Translations under genes and position numbers: made by a program | The notes under the pieces: model-generated | Database searches by the model: none | The model's input: the letters and a program-made list of their open reading frames with translations, nothing else | What the model was told of the DNA's origin: nothing | DNA from: Heliocybe sulcata | Taxonomy: Eukaryota; Basidiomycota; Agaricomycetes; Gloeophyllales; Gloeophyllaceae | Direction: 5' to 3' | Assembly: GCA_004369045.1 (NCBI GenBank) | Contig: ML213503.1 | Span: 1-64,000 of the forward strand | Length of the DNA: 64,000 nt | In this document: positions 37,841 to 48,516 of the stretch, in pieces | Numbering within the stretch: the first letter of the stretch is position 1 | How the letters are laid out: each line of letters opens with the position of its first letter

Positions 37841-38907
37841 TGTAAAGAGTGAGAGGAAAAGCGAGGAGTACGTGAAGACGGAAACGGTGAATGAGATGAA
37901 GTGTGACGTGTGTGACTGACCGTGTCGAATGTGCGCGTCTCTCCCACGCCTCAATGCCTCTCGTTGCGTTAATCCACTTAAACATTCTGCTACCAAGACA
38001 GCGCCATATGTGGTCCATAAACCAGGTACCCTACCTCAGGCCTCACCTGTTGATTATGCCAGTTTGAGGCCATACCTGCTCTTCAAATTTATACCCGTGC
38101 TGGCGACAAATATTGCCGCCGTGCCATCCAACCGAGCCGACCTCACCTTCACGGCAGGCAGTGGTCCATACTGCCTGTGCATATACATCATCGTCTTGCC
38201 GACATGTATCCGATAGACGACCGATACCTATGTGAGGTGATCTCGACTAGGCGACCTTCTAGCTCTGTGGGCGTTGCTCAAGTACGCGATGAATGTTTCT
38301 TCTGGCTCCTGGAGGGCAGTGCTATGCTCCGTTCACTTCGTACGTCTGATGCTATGCAGCTTCTCCGTCTGCGCTTCTGACCGGCTTCACATTCCCCAGA
38401 TCCGTATTTCTGCAAGCAGCCTCCGAGATTGAGACTGGTAGGGCGCGTAAAATCCCTGTTTATATACCCGTTGTCGAATAAATTGATTGGCGTCTTCGTC
38501 GACGTCGACCTGGATGGTAGAACACCGACGACGTATCGCTCCATAGCTTGCCCTGGCACGCATCAACCTGCGGCATCACATTCTTCGATTATCTTGCCTA
38601 TACGAAACTGACATACCCTGCCCCAGTAACTTCTACAGCTGGATTATGTATGCCAACGGGGATGTCACCTTCTCGCAGGATAGCCTTTTTCCACCAGTTG
38701 CTATCAAAGCCCGCTGATCACAGCCAGCCGAATGAGTCTCGAACGCCGCGTGGGCTGGGGGTTAGGGAAGACTCCATTCAATTCACGGTGTGCTGCGGCC
38801 TGCAGGTTTCAACGTTCCGGTTCATGTGCACTATTTTTGGACTACATCTGTCTCTTTTAACTCGCGTTCCCTGGTCCTTGCGTCCATCCGACTCATTCCC
38901 TTGAACG
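37841..38907. other. Intergenic, ISWI promoter side
   Basis: About 1.07 kb without a recognised gene between the ISWI start and the membrane protein at 38908. The bases next to 37841 are the ISWI promoter. Short frames at 38278-38611 show no family pattern. Confidence 0.45.
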
Positions 38908-40091
38908 ATGGTGCAACTACTGTCAGAATGGGTCACGGCTTTACTGATACTGATCTACATCTCACCCCCGTTCGGGGTGCTGATCTTGTTGCTACTCGTC
39001 CTATGGGTTGTACTGCACACGCTGTGCGTAGCCTGGCCACTGTTCGTCTTTCGAGTCGGATGCCTACTCTGGGAATGGGTGTTTCAAGGCTGGCCCCCAA
39101 TATTAGGATGGTTGATCCGAGGCGGGCTAGCACTAGCTTTTGTGAACGCCATGCTCGGGCTACTAGTAGCTTTCGTGAACGCCATGCTCGGGCTACTAGT
39201 AGCTTTTCCGACTCCCGTGCCCGGTCCGATTAACCAGCATCGCGAACATGATGACCCATATGCAGGAGCAGACGTGCGCTGCGAGACCTGCAACCGGACG
39301 TACGACAGATGCAGCGTGAGTCGATTCCTTGCAGTTTTCCAACGCTCCAACTCAGACGCTCGTATCATAGCGCTGTCCCTCCCCTGGCGTCAACGCAAGC
39401 AATAACACAAACGGCTGGGACTGGGGTCTCCCTCCACAAAGAGAATCCTTCCAAAAGGTTGTTCATCCAGCTCCCATCCGCTATGCCCAGTCACTAATGT
39501 ATCGAACGGCAGGTGAATGAGAGTCGCGTCCGGGTCCTCCCCTTCGATTCCACTAGGTCCACGCGCTGGCCCAAGGCGGTCCATCCCAGAGAGCTCAACG
39601 GAAAGCAGATCTCTTCTTTTGAAATCGTCGACTTCAGGCCCAAGGGAGGCTACCCGGCAACGATCCGACTTAAATTCACAGACGGCTCGATCTACGATGC
39701 CCGGGTGCCGATGAATCCTGTCGATGTCCACATGTTCAATCAATGTGGAGTGTACGAATCGGGTCTTCCCACCCGCGCAAATATGCACAAGGCTTGCGTA
39801 GTGTACGCCGGAGAGACGAGCAGAGATTCCTTGCGAGGGAAAAGGATCATGAGCTGTGAACCAATCGAGGTTGTGGGCCCAACCATACGTATGATTGGTG
39901 GTGACCCCATGCTAGGAGTTGGCTTCCGCCTTGAAGGATGCGACAGTTGGCACGTTCTTTACGGGGCCCAGCCAGACGGAGCGGGCATGCTAGACGATAC
40001 TACTTATTATTTTGACTCGCAATGTCCGCTCTATCTGGCTCGTCTCCGCGGACCCTTGAAGACTGAACCCGTAGCTATGTGGGCTGACTAG
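38908..40091 (+). CDS. Unknown membrane-anchored protein with a two-repeat C-terminal domain
   Basis: No family recognised. Exon 1 (38908-39315) encodes about 100 strongly hydrophobic residues that should form three or four membrane segments, such as VLILLLLVLWVVLHTLCVAW and a duplicated AFVNAMLGLLV. It is followed by a hydrophilic stretch with CETCNRTYDRCS. A 197-base intron (GTGAGT to GGCAG), long for this window, joins in frame to exon 2 (39513-40091). Exon 2 encodes a soluble domain with two similar halves, NGKQISSFEIVDF with ATIRLKFTDGSIYDARV, and RGKRIMSCEPIEV with MLGVGFRLEGCDSWHVLY. Exon 2 has no usable start of its own, which supports the splice. The soluble half most likely folds as a beta-rich duplicated unit (inference). 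Confidence 0.55.
39136..39201 (+). repeat. 33-base tandem repeat inside a membrane segment
   Basis: Two adjacent 33-base copies differ at a single position (T or C in the third codon base). They encode AFVNAMLGLLV twice. Near identity shows a recent in-frame duplication or ongoing homogenisation. The unit length matches about half a membrane helix. Confidence 0.9.
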
Positions 40092-40394
40092 GTACGTACA
40101 GCACCTTTCCCGTTGCAGCTGATAGCCTGACCAATTCCCAGTTCTCATCCGAGCGCCGATGAAACCAGGCGTGGGGGACGCAGCACGCGGGGAGGGAGGA
40201 GGAACTGGACGGACATCGTACAGCCCAAGTAGGTGTTTACGCTAAGACAGTGCATGCATTTCCACGGACAATCTATGAATATATGACGGCGGCATGATAC
40301 TCTTCGAGCAAGAATAAAACAAACTGCGTTGAGAATCCCCTCGAGTTACAAAACATGCCTTCGCTGTGACATTAATCAGTCTATCTCCGGTGAT

Positions 40395-40557
40395 TCAAGA
40401 TTACTATCCGAGCGCCCGCCCGCCAGGCGCAAGACGCAACACGAGCGTACTGGGGAGACGATCGGGGTATCATGAGGTTGTGTTCAAGTTTCGAGGATGG
40501 GGTGCAACAGGAAGGACTGAACTAATGAGCGCTACTATGGTAAGATATCACATGCGG
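40395..40557. repeat. Left copy of a direct repeat flanking HNH copy 1
   Basis: This segment and 42100-42236 share a series of words in the same order and orientation: CCGAGCG, GCGTAC, GGGGTATCATGAGGTTGTG, ACAGGAAGGA, ACTAATGA and CGCTACTATGGTAAGATAT. The copies differ by substitutions and one small length change. They lie on either side of the HNH gene copy 1, and the last codons of that gene read into this left copy. Confidence 0.75.
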
Positions 40558-41897
40558 TAATGTACTAGTAAATATATCATGCAAACGAGCTGTCAGGACA
40601 TCGGCAGGAACAGGACCGGTCGGGTCATACTCATAATCATCGCCTAACTGCTTGTAATACTCCGCGGCGCCAGACAAATGCGCCACCTTGCAGCATAAAG
40701 CGTGGAGACGCAGGTAGGTTGGATTGGGAAGTGCAAGGCGTTCGTCGGTAGTCTCGAAGGTGATAGTGTCAGGTACACCCAGTCCTAACAGATTCTTTTC
40801 TGAGGTAAAAACCTTGTAGCAGTTAGGGACACCCTAGAATCAAGGTCAAAGATCAATGCGCGGGACAGGCGGATCGTGGAGATATAGCCCTACTGTGGCT
40901 TCAAACCAGAGCCAAAGCTGATCGAATGCGATGTGTACAGTGGGGTCCACAGTAAGGATGTTGTCGAGATGGTGGATATTTTTTCTATTCAGGGCTTCCT
41001 TAATCGAGCCGTGACCGAAGGCTTCAAGCACAGTCCAAACACTGGCTGCGTACTCGGACTAACATAGTCTTCAAGACATGCCAAGCAAGGAATACCCGTG
41101 AACGACTTACCTTCTTTGAGTCATCCAGGTTCGTGTTCGTCGACTCCGGGAAAATGTGCGCGCACTTCGTGTATGTCTTACAGAATGCAAGCAGGAGAGT
41201 CAGATGAGGGCGTACATTGGACTATGATGTGCTCACCGGCAACACACCAGCAGGTATATCCTCCTCGCATCTCACCTCCATCCTCTTCGTGGCGACACAC
41301 CGGTAGCTATCTCGTACTAGGGCCTGTGAGCACGGGTGAACGACAGTACGGCATTATATAGTTCAATACACACCCATTTCTTGGCCTGCCAATGATCCTT
41401 TGGATACGTATACTCGTCTCTTTTGCTTTCTAGCTCATTCTTGATGACCGCCTGTCGGAAGTCAAATGAAGATCTTGAAGAGTGACTAGAGGGAGCCGGC
41501 GTGCGTCCCCTATTAGAGTGGACTAGCAGAGCAATGCCATAAATCGTTATAAGGATCGAGAGGAAAAGAAGAGGGGCTTACAGGTCTTGATCAGGTACTT
41601 GTTGTAGAATGCACCCACCTCAATCCTCTTCTCCTGAGCGCCACAGGACATGATCATCTTCGCAATGCGTGTCCTAGTCTGGTCCTCCTGATGCTGGGAC
41701 AGAAGATCAATCAAATGACCGATAACGCGAATATTCATCAAGTCTATCGTTAGGGAACTGTTGCCGGGTGTCTTTTCTAGTTCTTGCAGTATCTCCTTCT
41801 CATCATCGCGGCAGCAGTGATATGCAGCGGCAATAGTCTCATTCGGATGCGAGAAGCGGTCGTGAAGAGGCGCAGGGCCGGTGCGCTCGAGGAGCAT
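40522..41897 (-). CDS. HNH-nuclease domain protein, copy 1
   Basis: Basidiomycete HNH-type (HNH_2-like) protein of unknown biological role; HNH domains cleave DNA using a His-metal centre. Starts at MLLERTGPAPLHD (41897). The N-terminal helical region has ETIAAAYHCC, LEKTPGNSSLTIDLMNIRVI and KRIEVGAFYNKYLIKT. After two introns the HNH core has YRCVATKR and CAHIFPESTNTNLDDSKK. Then come FGHGSIKEALNRKNIHHLDN, LWLWFEATVGLY and the C-terminal VPDTITFET-like segment with LALPNPTYLRLHALCCKVAH. The last residues (HVISYHSSAH, ending 40522) differ from the PIESV or PIEPV ends of the other copies because they are encoded by the flanking repeat. Reading frames look open, so the gene could be functional. 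Upstream sequence homologous to the other copies reaches about 42010, so a further 5' exon is possible. Confidence 0.7.
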
Positions 41898-42099
41898 GCC
41901 GGTCAAAATGATTAATGATCGCAAGACAATACGTGGTCCCGGCAAACTCCCGAACCTCCCTGTATTTATTACACAGCGGAAGCCTGACAGTGGCGCGGCG
42001 GCTGGAGGAGTCGACCACAGACAAGTGCAAGTCTAACTAGATTCGCCAGGAGGGCCTTGCAGGTGCTCTCCAAGACTCATACTAGGTGGAATGTCCAGT

Positions 42100-42236
42100 T
42101 GGGATAGTACCCGAGCGTCCACCGTTCACTATATGCCATTTGCAAGATAAGCGTACCGGGAAGATTGGGGTATCATGAGGTTGTGGTGCGACAGGAAGGA
42201 TACTAATGAACGCTACTATGGTAAGATATGCAGGAC
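42100..42236. repeat. Right copy of the direct repeat flanking HNH copy 1
   Basis: Partner of the repeat at 40395-40557, in the same orientation and about 70-80 percent similar by eye. It lies between the 5' side of HNH copy 1 and the 3' end of the tetraspanin gene. Together the two copies bracket about 1.55 kb that contains the whole HNH gene. Confidence 0.75.
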
Positions 42237-42321
42237 AAGACAAAGGAGTGGATACGCGTCTATGGCTGAGGCGAAGGCATCCAGATAGATACAAGATCAT
42301 GGATGAAAGGACGGGTCGTGA

Positions 42322-43729
42322 TCACCGGTTCCGAAGCTGGTCGTATTTGCTACCGCTGAGCTGCGGCTGGTTGCCAGAGGAATAGGTAATAGTGGGCATC
42401 GTGTCGAGCTGGAGGTTCGAGCGGGAGCGGGAGATAATGTCCGAGGCCACGTCTGCACCGTACTGCTCTGCCAGTTGACTATAGACGCATTAAGCATGGC
42501 ATACAGGAGGGAGGGGTGCTAACACTTACTTTGCGTACTGGTCCATGATGACAGCCATCGTGTCGAGGTTGAGACGGTAGGCCTTCGGCATCATGCCCTT
42601 ACCGAAGCGGTACGTGACATGGTTCGAGCACAGCAACCCGATGACCATAATCGCAATATGGAGCGGCACGAGCGCAAAGGCGACCGTGTACCAGCGCTCG
42701 AGGACTTTACGCTGGAAACTGATGTAGGCACCCTTGCAGCCAGGAAGGATACTGCGCGCGTAACACGACTGACTGACTGTTGCCTCGATGAAGGGGCTGA
42801 AATACCCGCAGCAGTTGAGTTGATTTTGAATGCGCAGGCGACCATCGGCGCCAAGGTTGCGGGACCATTGTGAGTTCGTCTTGCCCTCAAGGTTGAACGT
42901 ACGCCGTTTGTACGAAATGTAACCGGGAGTGACGAGGAGGGCGAAGCAGATCCAGAGCAGGAAAGTGTACGTGGCGAGGAAGGAACGGTTGTTGAGCAGA
43001 ATACCTGCCCAGCCGATGAGCGATGTGACGATGCCCAAGGACGCAGCCATCGTCGACAAGATGAGCTCCGTGCGGTCACCGACGCGCACAATATCCGCAC
43101 GCGCCCAGACGTTGAACCAGGTTAGCAGGCAGAAAATGAGTGCGACGAGCGAGTAGATCGAAAGCTGGGTATGTCGGTATAAATAGACACCACGGAAATA
43201 ACGAGACGTACCAAGGAATTTCCAAAGAACAAAGCCCACTTGAACTTATTCCACCGCATCTTCTGCCCGCTCAAGCCGCTGCTCACGCCATCGTAGTCCT
43301 CGTCGCCAGCACCCGGCATGCGCGCCTCATTTGCCCTAAACGCATCTCGCCCACCACCACGCTTGGGTACATGGGCCTCTCCGCCCTTGCCTTTGCGTTT
43401 CTTGATACTCGAGAGCTCCGAGAACTTGGAGGGAATGTAATTTACACCGAGATTAGCGCCGGACCCGCGGGACGTGAGAGAGGGGGAGTCGAGTTTAGGG
43501 GTGAGCGACTGGGTGGAGGTGTTGTTCATGCCTGCAAGCATATATCTCGTTGACGCCGCCGCCGAAGTTGTTACGGATGGGGAGTGCGATGTTGCAGATG
43601 ACGCTCGTCGTGATGGACTGCGTGTCGGAGTCGTGGGCGTCAATGTGTACCGTTACGGGCAAGTCGGCCAAATAATCGTAAGCCAAGACCAGATAACAGC
43701 CTCGGGAACACTTACGGATTACTGTCCAT
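42322..43729 (-). CDS. Tetraspanin, basidiomycete Tsp type
   Basis: Four-helix membrane scaffold protein; fungal tetraspanins act in polarity and host penetration, but the role of this group is not established. A tiny first exon (MDSNP, ATG at 43729) appears to join through an AG near 43633 to PSRRASSATSHSPS, giving a Ser-rich cytosolic head. Helices follow: LSIYSLVALIFCLLTWFNVW, LSTMAASLGIVTSLIGWAGI, LATYTFLLWICFALLVTPGY and WYTVAFALVPLHIAIMVIGL. The large outer loop has LNCCGYF and later Cys residues in SQSCYARSILPGCKG, the disulfide pattern of the family. The tail joins after MDQYA to QLAEQYGADVASDIISRSRS and ends SKYDQLRNR at 42322. Without the first exon the frame has no early ATG, which supports the splice. 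Confidence 0.85.
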
Positions 43730-44929
43730 CTAACAAAGGGAGAGGGGACAGCGGCGACGGCAGTATATGAATCGGGACGTGTGGCGAGGACTGGCAGGCA
43801 CTTACCGACGGGCGAACCGGCGCGGCGCCGTGCGCATGGCTGGCGTTGCTGTCGAGATACGTCGACCAAGCCCGGTGCATTATTGCATACAATTACCAGT
43901 ACAGCTGTTCTACAGACAAATGGTACAATAGAGAGTGAAGGATGGCATCGAGGTACAGAGATTCCATCCCAGTTGCAAAGATAACATGTCCGGGCGGTGG
44001 CAACCGAGAGCACCTCCGGATCTCAGGCAAAACATGTCCTCACTGCGGAGAGATATTTTTGAGTGCTGCGGACGGCTAAAGATACCTGACAGTGCGCGAG
44101 GAAGAGAAATTAGTAGAGACCAAGCATCAGATAAAGCACGACACCTGGGTCAGCATGCGGTATGCGTAGCATGGGACATGTTGAGGCACCATCTGGTTTA
44201 CTGGGCACCGAGACATCGCAAGAGTAGGCGTAGTAAGGCGGAGACGCCTGTCGACATCAGACTCGACTCAGAGACGATGAGCGCAGGGGGAGTGTCTTGG
44301 AGGAGAAACGCGGTGCACGCGCGCTCGGGAGGTGGCCGACAAAATGATTGAAGCTTGCGGAGATAGAACAGCAACAAGATAGATTGACTGGAGAGGTCCG
44401 GCATGCGCATCACAGTCCAATCGGACACGCGTAGAAATATTGAAGCTGGACGAGGCTGCGACAAGCGACGAGAAGGGCGGCGATATTGCATGCAGTCCTC
44501 AACCTCTGGAATCCAATAGTCGATCAGCAGAGCAAAAGCGAAGAGTGGCGCGCCAAATGCAAAGAGATATCCTTGGACCAGATTGATCTTTGCAATAGCA
44601 CCGTAGCGAACTCAGCAGAATGCACTGAGGAAGGTTGGACCTTGGCCAGGGCAGAACCAAACGAAAGCAAGTGTCGGAGACAGAACGGAGGCGGTGGTAT
44701 TCGCCAACATAGTATAGGCGGTTCCTTGAGTATTTGCATTGTTAATCAAGTCAAGGCGACAGGAACAAGTTCAAGGAAAAATCGGCATACACGCACCCAT
44801 AGACGACTTCGCGCTGCCAGCCAAAAGTCTGTAGGAGAATACTAAATAAGACCTAGGCAGAGAGAATCACATTAGCGACTGCGACGAAGAAAATATGTAT
44901 ACATCCATTTGAGTCGTCTTTCGAGCACT
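43730..44929. other. Intergenic, no gene recognised
   Basis: Tetraspanin promoter on the left. A 119-codon plus-strand frame at 44486-44845 and several overlapping minus-strand frames show no family pattern. The minus-strand reading in parts (near 44150-44250, CPVNQMVPQHVP) looks protein-like but is interrupted, so it may be a worn gene. No call is made. Confidence 0.4.
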
Positions 44930-46640
44930 CCAAAATTATTACCGTAATTCGGTAAACCGCCGTAGTCGTTGATCGATGATCCGCAGTATAGCATTTCGGC
45001 TGGCGTAGCACCTGCAAACAGGAGGTATAGGGTAACTATAATCGTGGTAGAGAATACAGCAATGCCATGTACTTACGGTGGTTCCATTACACTGATTCGA
45101 TGGGATAAGGTGATGTAGTACTAATATCATGCAAACGAGCTGTCAGGACGTCGGCAGGAACAGGGCCATACGGGTCATACTCTATATCATCGTCCTCTAA
45201 TTGCTTGTAATACTCCAGAGCGCCAGACAAATGCGCCACCTTGCAGCATAAAGCATGAAGACGCAGGTAGGTCGGGTTGGGAAGCGCAAGGCGTTCGTCA
45301 GCAGTCTCGAAAGTGACGGTGTCAGGGACGCCCAGTCCCAGGACATTCTTGTGTGAGGTCACAGCCTTGTAGCAGTTAGCGACGTCCTAAAGTCAAGGTC
45401 GAGAATTAATGCAAGTGACAGACGGGTCGTAGAGGTATAGACCTACTGTGGCTTCAAACCAGAGCCGAAGCTCATCGAATGCAATGAGCACAGAGTACTC
45501 CAGAGTAAGGACGTTGTCGAGACGGTGGATATTTGATCCCTTCAAATCCTCCACGATTGAACGGTATCCGAAAGCTTCAAGCACAGCCCAAGTACTGGCA
45601 GCGTACTCCGACTGGCATATTTGTCAAGATTCACCAAGCGAGAAATAGTTCTGAACGACTTGCCTTCGTCGGGTCATCCAGGTTCGTGTTCGTTAATTCC
45701 GGGAAAATGTGCGTGCAGTACGTGTATGTCTTACAGAATGCAAGCAGGAAAGTTGGGTGAGAGCATATATCGGACTATGACGCGCTCACCGTCAATGCAT
45801 CAGGAGGTATATCCTCCTCGCAACCCATATCAATCTTCTTCGTGGCGACACACCGATAATTATCTCGCACTAGCCCCTGCGAGCACGGGTGAATGGCTGT
45901 ACAATGTTATGTAGCTCTGTACGCACCCATTTCTTGGCCGTTCGATGATCCTGCGGAGATGTGTACTCGTCACTGGCGGTTCCCAGCTCATCTTTGTTAA
46001 CCTCCTGTCGGGAGTCGAATGAACGTGGTGAAGACTCGTTAGAGGAAGCCGGTCTTCTTGTTCTATTACACCAAACTATCAGAGTAAACATCACAAGTCA
46101 ACATAAGCATTAAGAGAAAAAGAGGGCGGGCTTACAGGCCTTGATCAAGTACTTATTGTAGAACGCACCAACCTCGATCCTCTTCTCCTTAGCGCCACAG
46201 GACATGATTGTCTTGGAAATGTATGCCGCAGCATGCTGCTCCTTATACTGAGATAGAATATCAATCAAGTGACCGATGATACGAATATTCATCAAGTCTA
46301 TCGTTAGGGAACTGTTGCCGGGTGTCTTTTCTAGTTCTTGCAGTACCTCCTTCTCGTCTTCGCAACAGCAGCAATACGCAGCGGCAATAGTCTCGTCCTT
46401 ATGCGAGAAGTCATCATGAAGAGGCACAGGGCCGGCGGGCTCGAGGAGCATGCTCAAAAGGACTGAGCGCCGACGCTAGTAGACAGTCGAGGTAGTCTTG
46501 TGGGTCCCGAAACTTCTTCGGCGGAAAGGATACTTGCACAGCCACCGGCAATAATCGAGAGATCTCTTAGATCAGCTGTGGCTGAGCGTCCCCGTATTGC
46601 TGTAGAGAACTCCGCGAACTCTATGTATTGTAAAATAGCT
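44930..46640. repeat. Segmental duplicon, inverted relative to 53390-55090
   Basis: The HNH copy 2 unit and the HNH copy 3 unit are similar beyond the genes themselves. Upstream both have a TACGG(G)GACGCTCAGCCACAG block, then ATTATTGCCGGTGGCTGTGC and GGGACCCACAAGACT. Downstream both have TACATGGCATTGCTGT followed by CCTATAC or CCCATAT words for about 120 bases. The two units are in opposite orientation. This defines a duplicated block of about 1.7 kb. Confidence 0.7.
45087..46451 (-). CDS. HNH-nuclease domain protein, copy 2
   Basis: Paralog of the copies at 40.5 and 53.5 kb. Starts at MLLEPAGPVPLHDDF (46451). The N-terminal part has DETIAAAYCCC, TPGNSSLTIDLMNIRIIGHL and KRIEVGAFYNKYLIKA. 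A middle exon has DSRQEVNKDELGTASDEYTS. The HNH core lies near 45800-45680, with a RCVATKK-like block and CAHIFPELTNTNLDDP; the Ser seen in the other copies is Leu here. The C-terminal exons read RLWFEATVGLYLYDP and VLGLGVPDTVTFETADERLA, and the end is TTSPYPIESV at 45087. Exon joins were not all checked base by base. An in-frame stop lies just upstream of the chosen ATG in the homologous region, so the start is fairly firm unless an earlier exon exists. Likely intact. Confidence 0.7.
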
Positions 46641-46992
46641 TCTAGAGTGGTACATTGCGGAACTCGTTGAGCAAGAAACTCCTCCAGCTCAAGTTCGCTC
46701 TCCAGTTGTGCCAGGCTGTCGCTGGCAAAGAATAGAAGTACCCGGCACTTACGTGACTACCAGCTCGCAGCTCGAGCTCGCGCTGAACGTTGAACGTCCA
46801 AGAGGGTCTTGAGATCTGCGCCGGATAATCCCAACATCATCTGCAACGACATTCTCTGACGTGCAAGAGACCCTTGACTTAGCGCCCCTTTTGTTCGTGA
46901 ACCAGTGTATTGCTTGCTGAGTTGAACCTTGTCATTAAATCCAAAAATAGAGTACATTCACCATTAGGCCGTCGTCCTGCTGACTACATACT

Positions 46993-47738
46993 TTAGGAGA
47001 ATTCAGCCATGAGGAACTCTCCGACGGTCCACGTCCCGGACAGCGCCAAGCCCAACATGGCTAAGGAGCCCAGGGCACCACCGCGAGATGTGCGCTACAC
47101 ACACCATCGGACATGGGTAAGTCTCAGATGAGGTACTCAGGAGTGAAACGTACCTTCTCGGGGACACCAGTGGAATAGCCGACGGTGTAGAGGACACGAC
47201 CGAGAGTCCAGGCACCCATAAGAGAGGCAGCGAGAATCGGACGAGTTATACCGGTCACAAGAGTGCTAGGACATGCTATGAGAATTGTGAACAGAGGGAC
47301 GGAAGAATGTAGGCGTACCCGAGGATCGCAATGGGGAGATACTCGAGAGTGTTCTGGTGAGCCCCTAAGCACTCGCCGGCATCAGCACTTAGCAGACGCA
47401 AGTACAGGAGCATGAAAAATGACGCACTCTGCACACAATTGAACACCATAGCGGCGTTCGATGTCTCAGCCTCCACCTTCTCCGCATACACTTCGCATCG
47501 TCTGTCAACTTCGGATGCAAGGGGCATATTCAAGAATACGTACGTTGAGGGTACTTGATGCCAGCTGCCTTACGCGCCCGGCCGACCTTGATGCTCTGCC
47601 ACATAAGCAGCCAGACCGGGGAGAAGGTCGAAGCGATCACGTAGGTGAATCTGCGAAGCAAGTCAGCATACTCATCAGGACTCGCGGCCACAACGATTTA
47701 CTGAATACTCACCCCTTGGGAAGTAGGATAGTAGCCAT
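46993..47738 (-). CDS. MAPEG-family membrane protein, MGST3-like (copy A)
   Basis: Small four-helix membrane protein of the eicosanoid and glutathione metabolism family; MGST3-type members have glutathione transferase or peroxidase activity. Starts MATILLPKG (47738), then FTYVIASTFSPVWLLMWQSI with KVGRARKAAGIKYPQ, then VYAEKVEAETSNAAMVFNCV. The hallmark GAHQNTLEYLP follows, then ALVTGITRPILAASLMGAWT, GRVLYTVGYSTGVPEK and the last exon RGGALGSLAMLGLALSGTWT with VGEFLMAEFS. Five or six exons; the region 47290-47540 may include an alternative open stretch. The glutathione-binding Asn and Glu of HQNTLE are present. It faces a paralog (copy B) in divergent orientation. Confidence 0.88.
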
Positions 47739-48516
47739 TGCGATTAGAGAGGAGTTACGAGGTGGAAATTTGAGAGTCGTGAAGAGAAACGTTCGGTTTT
47801 ATTCTGCGCACGGCTGCGGTGATGGTAAAAGAAGCGCCGCCGGAACACGTCATGCGGCACTTTGTATTCCACGGTGGGTCGGGAAATGACAATAGGCGTA
47901 CGTAGGCATTTACGGCTTGGTGAGCAAGAAGGAATGTCGAGCAGGTAGTGGTAGAGGATGAAACTGGATTCAGGACGAATGTGGCGGATATACAAAGGAC
48001 CAACTGTCATTGCGAATCTCAACGCAAAATGGTGTGCTCAGAAGTGCGAGTGGCGGTGTAGGCCACGTGGCATTTGGCAACGTCACATCGTCTTGCTTGA
48101 GTCTATTCGTGTTTTCCTACAGCAGACTACCACCTGCCACACTGGCTCTCGCTGTTGAAATCAATGATGGTTGGACTGTGCTCACGAGCCACGAATGGGT
48201 TTCTGCCGGCAACGTCGAGTTCCATGGTCCGAAACAATCTGGACCACTCGTTTACGCCGCCTGCGCAGCTGTTAAATCAGTCCCTCTGAGCCTGTCGCTA
48301 TATTGATATCCGAGTGTGGGCTCTGCAACCGAGCCAAGGATGTGCGACTATCAAAGATGACGTGGCAGCGTAGGCTGATTCACGCCGCGAGCCGCGTGCA
48401 CGCGTAAGGGGCATGTGAGCATATATACGGCCTATAAATTGACTCTTAGCTTCAGTTATCAGAACTACTCACTTCGCTTCAATAATCCTCCTCCCGCTTT
48501 CGAAACGACCTCTACA
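47739..48516. other. Shared upstream region of the two MAPEG genes
   Basis: A 778-base gap between two divergent paralog starts. It is the likely promoter of both genes. Short open frames here have no resemblance to known proteins. I could not see an inverted repeat of promoter sequence across the centre. Confidence 0.4.

Noticed and set aside
40395-42236. Direct repeats flanking HNH copy 1 read as long terminal repeats of a retroelement
   Set aside because: The enclosed sequence encodes only an HNH protein; no element proteins, primer site or purine tract are visible, and the repeats have no clear terminal dinucleotides.
44486-44845. 119-codon plus-strand frame
   Set aside because: No family pattern, no domain, and overlapping minus-strand frames of similar quality.
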